Of a DNA stretch of 64,000 bases, positions 32,802-44,353 are shown in pieces (within the stretch, counting starts at the first letter, position 1; every line of letters begins with the position of its first letter). This DNA is from Trichoderma breve (Eukaryota > Ascomycota > Sordariomycetes > Hypocreales > Hypocreaceae). The stretch lies in NCBI RefSeq assembly GCF_028502605.1, contig NC_079234.1, positions 1,798,001 to 1,862,000 on the forward strand. The letters run 5' to 3'. The notes below the pieces were generated by a model. That model did no database searches and had not been told where the DNA came from. It worked only from the letters and a program-made list of their open reading frames with translations. A program made the position numbers and the translations under genes.

Positions 32802-34409
32802 ATGGCGTCCGAAGGCGAAAGTGGCAGCTTACGCGACGAGGCTGGCAAAGTCTCTGATTCCAGGACTGGACGAGGTACAGCCAGGAAATCACGACGTGGA
32901 GGTGCTGCCGGGACTTCAAGATTCGGAGAGGTCCATTTTGTAAACATCTCACACCCTAGTGATGTTGGCTCTCAGATGACGGACATCCGCCGCTTTGTCA
33001 TGCGGGGCGGAAACCAACAGCGGCGGACACAAGAATCAAGACCAGAGAATCCTCCAAATATACGCCCCGGATCCGATAACAGCTCTCCCGGCCGGTCATT
33101 GCCACCACTCGGAAGCTTCCCCGTGCCAGGCGACACGCGCATGCTGGAACTGGTCCGCTTTGGTAAGATCTAGATCTTGCGTCTTTTAAACGTAGCTGCT
33201 AACCCCCCTGTCTTAGCTAACGAAGTAACGGATGTCTATATCCCTTTTCGCGCTACGTGGTTTGAGGTGTCCTTAATGGACCCCGGAGCTTTTGAAGTCA
33301 TCCTCGGCAATAACGCCAACCTATGGGAGAGGCTAAGAACAAATAATATTGTAGCCAAGACTCCAGAAGCCATGAGGCACTATTCACAATCCATAGTGCA
33401 GCTGCGGCAGCGTCTTGATGACGAAGCCGCGGTAAAGGGCCAGGGGATAATAGCAAATGTTTTAGGTCATGTTTGTCTTAACGTATGCTTCTCTCCTGCT
33501 CCGATCAAGAGACTTTAGCTGACGATAGCTAGATGAGACACTGCGACTGGACAAGTTGGAAAGTTCACATGGATGGATTATGCCTCATCTTAAATACTCG
33601 TGGAGGACTCTGTGACTTGTCTTACCAAATACTTTTACTGATACTACTGTGAGTACCGGTCGCTCCTAAGGATAGAGTTGCCTTTCTAACTGCAGTGCTA
33701 CAGCTACGACTTGGTCGGGGGGCTAGTCTTCGACACCAGACCGCGATTGCCTCTATACGCAAGTTTAGGAATCCCAAGCCCAAATGGAGATATCCTATCG
33801 ACACCTCCGAGGCTACGAGCCTTGCTCTTGCGATTGGTGCAGAAATCTGACCTGGTTGAGGCAGGAGAAGCCATGATGAAGATGTCACACATGTCCGGAA
33901 TCATAAAAGAGAAAAGCAGATCCAGCACGTTCTGGAAGAAGGACATTGATGGGCTTCTCATGATTAGCCCGGCTCTACACTTTCTACTATCAATGCCAAG
34001 ATTACCAGACGATTATATGACCCACACTAACCGTACCGACCTCGTTGCTAGAGAGTTAGTCCGACTTACATGTCTGACTGTCATGTCTGTCTTGAAAGAG
34101 AGATTGAGCTTCTTTACTGTTGAGAGAGCTGGATTACAAGCTCGGCTTGTGCAATTTATTGCTGCCAACATACGCTACGTGGAACCCGACTTCTTCGACC
34201 TCAAAGTCTGGGTATTAATTACTGGTGCGTTGATGGAAGAACGTAGCTTGAGAGACTTGTACATCAATGAGATAAAGCACACCATGATGATAACAAATAC
34301 CTCGGTGGGAAATTTAGTTCATATTACTCAGGAGATGGTCTGGATTGATGCTCTAATGTCGTCTTCTGCCAATGAGTTGATACAGGATATCGCTCAAGGA
34401 AATTCTTGA
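32802..34409 (+). CDS. Fungal-specific transcription factor-like protein (DUF3468), no DNA-binding domain
   Basis: Four exons, 32802-33162, 33217-33482, 33533-33648 and 33704-34409, encode 482 aa. The first 120 residues are Ser/Arg/Gly-rich and include VHFVNISHPSDVGSQMTDIR and RFVMRGGNQQRR, the segment that in Zn2Cys6 proteins of this class follows the zinc cluster. The middle region matches the DUF3468 pattern: PFRATWFEVSLMDPGAFEVI, then DWTSWKVHMDGLCLILNTRG and YDLVGGLVFDTRPRLPLYA. No CX2CX6C cluster exists anywhere in the product, so it cannot bind DNA in the usual way. It may be a cofactor-like or regulatory derivative, as is common in fungal genomes. It is convergent with the solute-binding protein gene, 119 bp apart. 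Confidence 0.78.
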
Positions 34410-34528
34410 TAGCATTTATAGCAGATTATAAAAATATATTTAAACACTCAGCGACTCGAATATTAAGAATTAAAAACCACATGTCTTCTCAGGATCTTCA
34501 ATAGTTATATAATCTCTGCATACGAGCT

Positions 34529-35720
34529 TCAAGGTCCAACCAAGACCGGATCGACACCCTGGGGAAGACCAATGGACGACTCATATTGGAAGCGCCACCA
34601 CTCCACAACCTCACGATTGACAATCCATTTGGAGAACTGCGTAGGTGGCACCGTAGCATCCCGGAAGATATTGCCTTTGGTGTCGTTAATGTCCATCCGA
34701 GTGGTGTAAAGCACCGAGCTGTTCGCTAGAGATTGTTGGAACTCAGTGTCCATGATCCACGACATGAAAAGTTTCGAACTTTCCGGCCTCGGCGTCGTCT
34801 TGAAAATGGCAGCCGCCTGGGGCCAAGCAAGGCGAGTATCAGTAGGCGCTTTGGCCGCCAGGTTGGTCTGATCTATAATGTTGGTGGTGAAGCTGAGCAC
34901 TGCGCTGGTATTTCCCGTGGTGAGATATTCCAGTACAGAGCCAGTGCCACGCCTCCACTGTACGCCTTGGTCGGCGACGAGCTTCTCGAACCATTGCCAG
35001 CCGTATTTGTTGATGGCCAAGGTGAAGAGATAGTTGATCGCATCGTCATCATTAGGGTAAGCCAGAATTAGCTTATTCTTCCAGCGCGGTTGGAGCAACT
35101 CTTCAAAGGTAGAGGGCACATCATTAGCGTGAAGTCTGTCCTTGTTGTATACGAACTGGCCAAATTGATCTATAACTTGTGAGCAGCCAGTCACGGTTTA
35201 GGTCTTCTATGTTCCAAGAACTTACAGAATAGGATGGACAAGAATCCACCGTTAGGATCCTTAACATCAGGATAGATGTTGTTCCACGAGGCAGGCTTGT
35301 AAGGCAAAAGTCTGCCATCGCGATTCCAGCGGTCAAAGTCATTCAGCTGCTGAAGTATGGCAATGTCGGCTCCATCATGCTGATTCTTTTGATACTGCCG
35401 GTCGATGCGGCTATCAATGTACTTGGACAATTCAACCTGCAAATTCAGTTTGATCTTTGGGAATCGGGCGTTGAATGCTTGGATAGTGCCTGCAGCCTGG
35501 TCGAGAGCTGTAATGGCGTTAGTTACCTAACTTGAGTGTAAGATGTAGAATCAGAGCACATACAGTCTCCACCCCAGAACACAAGCAATTCGCCAGTCTC
35601 TTTCTGAGCAGCTCGATAGATTTCGTCCAGAGAACGAGTGTCGATGGGAGGATTAGCACCGGGATAGGAGTTAAGTGCAGCCCCCAGGGCGATACCGGGG
35701 AAGAGCAGAGAAATCTTCAT
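34529..35720 (-). CDS. Secreted bacterial-type extracellular solute-binding protein
   Basis: Three exons on the minus strand, 35720-35564, 35507-35226 and 35175-34529, encode 361 aa. The start MKISLLFPGIALGAALNS is a signal peptide. The mature part has the periplasmic-binding-protein type II pattern of FbpA/iron(III)-type solute-binding proteins: LDEIYRAAQKETGELLVFWG, FNARFPKIKLNLQVE, ADIAILQQLND, FVYNKDRL, PSTFEELLQPRWKNKLILAYP and KYGWQWFEKLVADQGVQW. In bacteria such proteins feed ABC importers. Fungi have no such importer, so the role may be scavenging or sensing of a ligand outside the cell. The family most likely entered fungi by transfer from bacteria, but introns show it is well established here. 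Confidence 0.82.
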
Positions 35721-36968
35721 GATTGTGATTGGTGAGGTTAAATGAATATTCAAATGTATGCTGAAGGTCAGATGTAGCAAAAGCAAACAGAATGAAGGAG
35801 TCGTCTCCTTTTATAATATCAGAAATGCCAGCAACATGGATCGACAGCCAGAGACTAGCTGGTTGTATTTCAGCTTACTATAGACTGCTACAGCCAAATC
35901 ACTGTTTGAAGCTTCCTTCAGCGTATGCTTCAAGATGACAATTTCCGCTGCTGATTGATCTACATCCTCCTGACTTCCCCCTTATCTCCGTATAGCAACG
36001 GTAAGTCCATACTTTCAGACGTAAATACGACTTTACAGAAGGTCATGTTGAGTATGCTTGATCAGCCTTGTGTTTATCAGATGGAACTAAGAAGCCCAGT
36101 AAGCAGGCTAATGCCGTAGCCAAATAAGTCTCGGCTTCGGGGTGGGCGTACTTTTGGCTCAGGCACAGAAGCCGCGCGCGATGACAATTCAACCTTAATC
36201 CACAACCAATGATCTCTAACACATACCAGCAATTTGGTTTAACGTAATAGAGGCTGAAGTGCTAATCCATATTTGGCACGCAGCTACCACGGTATTATGC
36301 AGCCTCGATGCTTTCTACGCAAAGACCAGGGTATGTAATCTTGGACGTTTATATTCCGCCTCCGTAACACCCTATTCGTGGAAGTCGCCCTTACACAATA
36401 GACCCGTTCATTCTGCTTTAAGCTTGGACCATTCGGCGAGATCATATTCCTTTTCGGGTTGCATGAGTGGAGGCCCAGAGGCTGGTCTGACAGACTAACG
36501 GGATCTGCGCTGGTGTTTATGCGATCATCTTAACCAGGAGTTACCGGTAAGCAGTGGAAAGCAAGGAACAACCCGAGAGAAGTTATCGAAGGAGAATGCG
36601 GGTTACCAACGACATCGTCACCGCCAAACTTAAAGGGGCGGTCGGCCTGCTCAAAACAGGTAACAATCTCTTAGCTGCGAGGCGTTACACCGGCAAGGTC
36701 TTTGTGTTATGTAATGGCATTTCTGACATGAGCTGGACCTGCATGAAGTTCTCAGTATACCCTATATGTTGGTAATGCTCAGATACGTAGTTGCTGTCAT
36801 GGCTTATAATAGCTTCTTTGGCAACGTGAAGCTAAAAATGAAGAAGAACGGGTATATTTGGAAGAAAAACTTAGAAGGCCGCAATATCCGTGGCGTGCAA
36901 CTCTGTATTGTCGTCATCCACAGTAGAGAATGAAATAACACTCAATATTTGGCCAACCAATTTCCACC

Positions 36969-37127
36969 ATGTCTATTATCAGCAAGTCTCTACAGAGAAC
37001 GCTCGCCATTGTGACCGACGCTGGCAAGCCCAACGGCGTGGGTTTTATGGCTGTCTCTACCATCAAATCTCTGGCGGCTAACGGATTGGACATGCACATT
37101 GGATCCCTTTGTAGAGCTGGGGTTTAG
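36969..37127 (+). CDS. Short frame resembling the N-terminus of a short-chain dehydrogenase
   Basis: The frame encodes 52 aa from an ATG in a CCACCATG context. It reads RTLAIVTDAGKPNGVGFMAV, like the first strand and glycine loop of an SDR Rossmann fold (VTGAxxxxGIG), with Asp replacing the first Gly. It stops far short of a full SDR (about 250 aa) and no continuing exon was found. It is either a decayed gene remnant or a chance frame. Confidence 0.3.
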   Translation: MSIISKSLQRTLAIVTDAGKPNGVGFMAVSTIKSLAANGLDMHIGSLCRAGV

Positions 37128-37412
37128 CACACGTATTATAACAACCTGTTCCCGATATTGGATCATGTAAAACCCTGGTTGAATTCCATGTTAACCCAGC
37201 TGCTGGACATTTAATAATCGGCGATTAAGGCTTTTAATAAGCAATCCTGCATGTAGGATTGAGGCCACGCCATTGGCCCAGCACTCAGCCGTTGGTGGCA
37301 TTTACTCGTGATCCTTCTCCGAAAATGAACCACACCACAAGTCGATGAATTCTAGCAACAAAACTGTTTCATAGAAAACACCAAAAAACGAGCAAAAAAA
37401 CAAAAAGAAAAA

Positions 37413-37531
37413 ACATACAACAGCCGGTGTTCGCTGATGGTCACCCACTCAACTACTAATCTGCCGGTTAGAGGCTTATCTATGGGGGAGCAGACGGGAC
37501 CCCGAGTTTTCCTCTACCTATGGTCGTATGT
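37413..37531 (-). rRNA. 5S ribosomal RNA
   Basis: A 119-nt 5S rRNA gene on the minus strand, with the paired ends ACATACGACC and GGCTGTTGTATGT and all internal landmarks (CTCGGGGTCCCGTCTGC, CCCATAGATAAGCC, AGCGAACACCGG). It keeps CATAGATAAG and AACTCGGG, the commoner fungal forms, where the 31757 copy has CATAGACAAG and AATTCGGG, so this is probably the better-conserved copy. A T-rich tract follows on its strand as terminator. Confidence 0.94.
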
Positions 37532-38175
37532 GCTTGTTTACTTCTTCTACCAGATTATAACCATGCAACCTGAATAGGTCGGGAGCTTTCTGTAAGTTTC
37601 GCAGTGTCGCGTAACATACCAAGGGAAGAAATTCAGCATGCCAGACCTTGCATAAAATTCTTACTCCCACATGTTGAGAATGGAAGGTAATCCAATATGG
37701 GCGATAGCTGTGGTGGTGAAACAAAACAATGCCAGCTAGCATCTAGGGCAAAGCAATGCTTGTAGCAAAGCCAGGAGGTGGTTATTTCAGAAGGTGTATG
37801 CGTGCATGTTTTTTTTTTCAAGATGTATACTACTGTATTATAGCTACCGGCGGTATCGGTATTGCCGTACATACAAACTGGTGCATTAACAGTAAATTTG
37901 TATGGGATGGAGGAATCTGCGTCAGGCCCCTCATTGTTACAGCACGATTATCGTCCATCTTAGGCGGTTCGCTAGAACCAAGGCTTACACCAAGGTTTAC
38001 TGTACATAAACGGTGAGACGGGGCATTTAGGCAGCAATCGTTCGACACAGCCTCAAAATATTGAGCACCTCAATACAATTGTAATGTATAGCTTGACCTG
38101 CACGAGTGTCTACTTCCTTCCCTCGGACGAAAGCATTCTATAATACCCCTCTTCTTTACTTATCCGGGATATCTT

Positions 38176-40387
38176 ATGTCTTCTACTGTTAAAAGAAACG
38201 AAAATGATAATACAGATGCGGCTAAGCTGTCTGACGTTTCCCTCGGACGATGTGTTAATTGTCGGAATCTTTGTCTGGGCGATATTACTGCCGAAGGCTA
38301 CATGCTCTATTCAGACATTGCGAGTCTTTTAGGTAATATGAACGCCAATGGCGCTACTTCATGCGATTTATGTACTCTTATACTGTCGTCACTAAGATCA
38401 GACATGCATAAGCTTCAGTCTATGAGTTCCTGCAGTGTCACCTTGTACAGATATCCACCAGATCATCAATTATTGGAAATGATATACGTGGTTGTGACAG
38501 AAGAAAAAAGGCGCTCCGATTTCATGTGGTGTCCTGAGGGAGATGGACGTTGGTATCTTGGCCCACCAGACGAAAAGCCTTGGCTGGTCCGTGGCTATAT
38601 CACCGTATATGCTGATCTTGATCCTGGTATGTAGTATGACCATCTTTGGTAGATATGTGTTGAGTTTAATGTGTGTAGATTTATCCTCGAGCTCTGCATG
38701 CACCATCAAGTGGAGGAGAGCAGAGTCATATTCCGGATCGAGTCGCTGCTTTGATCTGGTCTCCAATTGGCTATCAGACTGCCTAACGAATCATCATGGG
38801 AGGTGTGCCGTTAACGAAAACTCTCCTTTACCTAGGAGAGTAGTGGACGTTGGGCCACCGGATGGTTCTAAGCAGCCTCTATTGGTCACAACAACCCAGG
38901 GTCAGACCGGAAAGTACATCGCTCTCAGTTACTGCTGGGGTAAAAGACCATTCTTTACATTAACAAGTTCCAATATGGAAAAGTTCAAACAAAGCATTCC
39001 GCTAATAAACCTGCCGCAAACCGTCTATGACGCCATCACATTAGCAAGACGACTAGATGTTCGTTATTTATGGGTAGACTCTCTCTGCATCATACAGGGT
39101 CAAGATTTCAAGGCAATCAAAGATTGGGAACGAGAAGGGAAGACTATGGACAAAGTCTTCCAAGGGGCTTTTTTCACGGTCAAAGCCACGGGGGCATCTG
39201 ACGCATACCAAGGGCTTTTTAATCATCGAACCCCTCCAGCAGGTCCTTGTTGCACAATTCCCATCGACCGGGATCAACCCAGACTGGTATATCTTGGCCA
39301 AAATGCCAATATTACGTTGCCGATAAATGAGCCGTTAGATCTGCGTGGATGGGCTTTTCAAGAAGCGCTACTTTCCCTACGATGCGTCTCATTTGGGAGC
39401 GAAGAGCTCTCTTGGAAGTGTCAAAGTTGCAGCAGAAGAGAATGCGCCTCGGACAGTATAGCAGTCCAAAAATCATCAATTAAAAGGGAAGAGCCAGGTC
39501 AACTGCGTTACAGCTGGAATGATATTGTTGAAGAGTATAGCTTAAAGAGCTTTACTTTTGTCTCTGATAAGTTGCCTGCAATAGCAGGACTTGCGCGGCT
39601 TGGTAGTACTCCTCCAGATGAGTACTATTTTGGTGCATTTAAAAACAGCATAATAGCGTCGCTCCTATGGCGTCATCTTGGCCGGATTGAAAATGGAAAG
39701 TATGAGTACGTGAAACAGGATAACATGCGACGACGAGCGCCTTCGTGGTCTTGGGCTTCTGTGGATGGAAAGGTTAAGTTTCTAACCGGCTATATGGACG
39801 ATTCTATCGACATCAAGGAATTCCGAATGGACGGTTCTATTTATCTTGAAGGGATCATTAAAAAGGTTGATACGATGCGCCTGCAAATTTCTGCAAGTTA
39901 TTACGGCGGATACGACAACTATTTACCCTGGGCAAAGATTCCTCTTGGTGCAAAAACATACCTAGATAGCCTTGCCGCTGTCCCACCTTCTCATCAGAAA
40001 ATCACCCCAAGAATCACACCAGAATTATTGGACGTGAGGTTTCTATATCTTGGGATTCACTGCGGTCTCATTTTGATAAAAGAAACAAATAATTCGCCAA
40101 TCAGAATGAGACATGACACAAAGACCTTGTGGACTAGAAGGGGGAAAACTTTGGCATTAGCATCAACGGCGACGGCACGCAGATTAGGAGAGCGACTCCA
40201 CCAAATTTGCGATACCTATGGCACTGATAAGGATAACATAGACGAAGAAAGCGAAGAAGAGAACGAGGAAAAGGAAAGCAGCCAGTTAGGGTTTCATCGT
40301 CATCGACACTCCTTTTTGCGTATAGGGGCATTTGAAGGAGTTGCACAGGGGAGGGACTGTAGCCGTGCAAAATTGTTGCTCAGGTAG
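38176..40387 (+). CDS. HET-domain protein
   Basis: Two exons, 38176-38626 and 38679-40387, encode 719 aa. The N-terminal 150 residues contain Cys pairs (CVNCRNLCLGD, SCDLC) typical of the region before the HET domain in many fungal proteins. The HET domain covers about residues 230-380, with YIALSYCWG, NLPQTVYDAITLARRLDVRY, LWVDSLCIIQ and DLRGWAFQEALLS. The conserved RRAPSWSWASVDGKV follows later. HET proteins act in incompatibility and cell-death signalling. The gene is convergent with the NACHT-WD40 NLR gene and the two stop codons are 53 bp apart, so their transcripts probably overlap at the 3' ends. HET and NLR proteins often work as sensor and effector; here this is suggested by position only. 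Confidence 0.9.
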
Positions 40388-40440
40388 CTTACATGTACTA
40401 ACGATTGTGAAAGAGCAGAGCTACCCCCTTCATGATAATT

Positions 40441-43400
40441 CTATTCATTCATGAAACTCATCAGAAATAGACGATTCGACTCGCGTGTGACCACACCAAT
40501 AGCTATCTGCGACCCCCGTACTGCCGTTGCTTTGTTTCGGTAGTCTGGAGGCAACAAAAGCAGCCTCTCCTTGCCATTTACAATCCACATACCATCAAGG
40601 CTTATACCATAGCCATGGTGGACAAGTCCTCGCAATGATATATTGCTATCCGTTTCAGAGCTACCAAAGCTCAAATCCATAACTCCAATATTAGTGTGGA
40701 TGCGGGAACTGCTTAATGGATCGAAGGAAAGGCTGTTAATTGGCGGACCAACATCCAGTGTCACCAAGCAGGTACCCGAGGCGGCGTCCCAGATTTTGAT
40801 CATATTCAAAGTCTTCTTGGATCTCGTGGTGCTGTCCAGTATGCCCCTCGAGTATGACACCAATAGCTGGTTATTTGGTGAGAAGGCGCATAGCTTCATA
40901 TTCCCCTCTAGTTCCTGGAATGTCTGTAGGCATATGCCCTCAGACACATCCCAACTCTTCACTTGCTGCATCATGCCAGGGTATCTGTAACTCTTTGTTA
41001 CTGTACCGAGAAGCTTTCCATCTAGAGAGAAGAATATTAGGCTGCAATTGGGCGTGTTCAAAGTTTGAAGGCGCTTCTTCGTTGTTAGGTCCCATATCTT
41101 CACTAGTTGAGAGCTATGCGTCGAGGGCATTGTAGCGACCCCAATTGCTATTCTCTGACTATCTGGCGAGCATGCCATAAGTACCACAGGCCAAGTATCG
41201 TGAATGGTCTGGACACAATCTCCTGTCGTTGGCTCCCAGATCTTGACCATTTCATCTCCCATGGTAACTAAATAGTGACCATCTGAAGTGAAACCAATGG
41301 CCCTTAGCTGTTCGACGTATCTTTTTGGTATCTCAATGTACCGTGTCAGATCTGCATTCGTAATATAGATTGTGTGATCCTCTCCGACGAAAGCGAGCCG
41401 TTGTCCATCTTCCGAGAACATCGTTCCTTCAGTGGGGAGGGTTTGGGAACAAGTGCCATCTAATGTGTTCCAAATATTAACCTCACCATAGGATATTGAT
41501 TCGATCAAGCTGTTATCTTTAGAGAAGATAACTTGGTCGATTCCGCGATTTGGGATGTCGGGTATCAGAGAGGTATGGCCTGTATCTAAATTCCAGATTC
41601 TGGCTACCCCCTCGCTCGAAGCTGATGCCAGTTCCCGCCCATTTGTAGAGAATGCCACCGACAAAAGCGTATGATTCAGACCGTGTATTGTCTGTAGACA
41701 ATTCCCGGTGATTGTGTCCCAAATCTTGATGGTTTTATCACCCAAGGCAGACGCAATTCGTAGGCCGTCTGGCGAGAAGACTACCGCCATCGCAGCTCCA
41801 CTCCTTGGCAATATTTTGATGCATTCTCCCGTCTCAATACTCCATATTTTAATTTCTTTTTCGTAGACGTATGAAGCAAATTGTTGGCCGTTTGGTGAGA
41901 AAGCAGCCGTATTGTCTGCAACAATAAAGCGGCCTTGAAGAGTCCTAAAACAAGTATTTGTCGCTATATCCCATATATGAACCTCATTTGAGTAAACGAG
42001 GGCAAACTGCCGACTGTCTACTGAAAATACAGCATCAATCAATAGGCCATGAATAGGTACATCGAGAAGATGCGAGGAAGCACCTGCTAAGTTCCAGATA
42101 ATGAGATGGTCTGTCTCCGAGATTGTAGCAGCTAGCTTGCCATCTTGTGACAGCGTAGCCCAAGACCATTTGTAGCTCTGGCATCTGAGTGTCTGGAGAC
42201 AGTTGCCAGCCCTCGAATCCCATATCTTGACTGTGCCGTCACTTGAAGACGAGACGACCTTTTGGCAGTCTGCCGAAAAGGCAACCGACCCAACTGTTTT
42301 GTGGTGGCCTTTTAGAGTCAAAAGACACCCCCCGGTATGGTAATCCCAGATTTTGACCGTTCTATCCCGCGAAGCTGTGGCAAGTCTCTGGCCATCCGCT
42401 GAGCAGACAACGCTTATTATCGTATCCTCATGACCCTCTAGTGTTTGGATGCAAGGGCCCCATTTTGCATCCATTATTGGTTTCGATGCAAGCCAAGTTG
42501 GCTCTTCCTTACTGAATAGCCGCCTTATTAGGCTTTCGGTAGGACTAAATAGGAGTGCGGATGCGTAAAGCTGTAACGGTGCAATCTCAATCATTTTCCT
42601 ATACGTAAGAATGAATCGACGAGCGTCTCTTATCATCTCTGATGATTGCATAAGTCGGTTCTTTTCCAACTTTTGCCAACCAATTGTAAGTCCCCAGCAC
42701 ACAAGTGTTAAATGTGACAGTGTGTGCACTTACCAGTAGTGTTTCGAGCTTATTGAGTGCTACTACACCGTAAGATATACTGCGCTGCAAGCTCAGGGCT
42801 TCTAGCCAATACAGATAATGCTTGTTCAAGAATTGATGTATGATTCCATCGTCTTCAAGGTCATTGGTTTGAGCCCAATTTTCGGAGATGCCATCACATA
42901 AGTGGTCGGCCCAGTAGACACAAGAGTAGCGTGTCGTGGCTAAAGGGTCGGGCTCTGGAGCCATAATTTCATCAATGAGAACTCCGGGGGCCTTCAAATC
43001 CCATACGTCGCGCCTTAGGACCTGAGACATGCCCTGGAGCGACCTGGAAAATAGAAAATGATGAATCTTCTCCACTCCATTGGGGAAAATAGTCTGCAAA
43101 GCTTCAGTAGACAGGTAGTCTTTAGCAGATTGGTGAACAAGGTAAACATTCTCGTCTCGTATTGTAAGAAATGAGCCGCACATGGTTACAACTCTCCGGA
43201 CGGCCCCTGGCTTCTCAGATATCCCACGCGGTAAGTCCGAGAGAAACCCTAGCTCTGAGAGGCTGAGTGGGCGATATGTTGCGCACGCAGTTGAAAGCAA
43301 TTGTATGCAATGCCTGTCGTTTCCTCTCTTTAGCTGAAGGATTTGCTTCAACATGCGAGCGTAAACTTCTTTCAAGTCCGACGGGATTTCATCGATAACC

Positions 43401-44353
43401 TGCAGAGCGTCCCAGCTTTCTACTTGTTCAAGTTCTTTCATAACAAGCGATACCCATAAGAATGTCCCGCTAACTTTTTGTCGCATCGCCTTCTCAAGGT
43501 CATCTTGAAGCACCTTGTCATCCCGGATTAATTCTAGTTGCGAGATGCTATACTTGATGTAAGTATCAACGGCATCTGATATGCTGGCCTCGTTGTCCTT
43601 CAATTCTAGGCTAAGTAACGCCCGTGAGTTATAAGTGCTTAGTTTCTGCTCAATAAGAGGTCCATTACGACTAGTAATGATCCATTTAACTCGGGATAGT
43701 GATGAGTGCTGCAGAATAAAATCCAGGAGCTTTGCCTGATCTGCCTCGCATTCGTCTAACGCATCGATAACTAATATGGTGCCATCTATGCCTGTATCTT
43801 GTAAAATATTTATGAGTATCTGTGATAATGCTGTCCAAGCGTTCACGTCTTCAAAGAGGCTCCTGCCTGCAATATCGTATTTGGTCCTAACATGTGAGAT
43901 GAGTGACGGCTGCTGGTGAATAATAAGGTATAGAAGGCCGCGCAGCACGGCTACAGCAGAGTTGATACGCGAGTCGGTACCCTGGCAGAAGAAGTAGGAT
44001 AGCATCATCTTTGACTCTGGATTTTTAATTCTCGTTTGATCTGCCAACTCGTCGATGATACCGCATGCTAGCATAGTCTTTCCCTTCCCTGGATCACCGG
44101 TGATCCACAGTAGCTGGCCTTGTGTATCGTCATCGTCATACCACAGCTTGAACTTGTCATTTTCGAAGATCCAGTTATATAGCTCTCTCAAAAGGCCACC
44201 CTTTGTTTGCTCAATCCGGACCTTGTCGTCGCGGGGGTCTGTTGATCGCAAATCTGCCAAGCAGCGGTCGCTTGCGCCTTCGGAAGAATAGTGATACACA
44301 TCCCCTTGGTGGATGGTGGCGTTGTCGCCAAAGCTGTTTCCCTCGATGTTCAT
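40441..44353 (-). CDS. NACHT-WD40 NLR protein (HET-E/HET-D-like architecture)
   Basis: Two exons on the minus strand, 44353-42734 and 42669-40441, encode 1282 aa. After a short leader (MNIEGNSFGDNATIHQGDV) the NACHT NTPase follows, with an intact P-loop GDPGKGKT at residues 86-93 and Walker B LVIDALDECE at 194-203. A winged-helix and linker region leads to about 14 WD40 repeats from about residue 615 to 1200 (CIQTLEGHED, TVKIWD and so on). The blades are diverged from one another, unlike the near-identical, fast-evolving repeats of HET-D/HET-E. No HET, Goodbye or patatin effector domain precedes the NACHT; its place is taken by the Gly/Asn-rich leader. The protein should oligomerise on sensing a ligand through the propeller. 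The convergent HET gene is a plausible partner. Confidence 0.92.

Larger units (their letters stand above)
35721..38175. other. Divergent intergenic region with a 5S gene and a short SDR-like frame
   Basis: About 2.4 kb between the starts of the solute-binding protein gene and the second HET gene. It holds the 52-codon frame at 36969 and the intact 5S gene at 37413 on the minus strand. The rest shows no supported gene. Confidence 0.5.
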
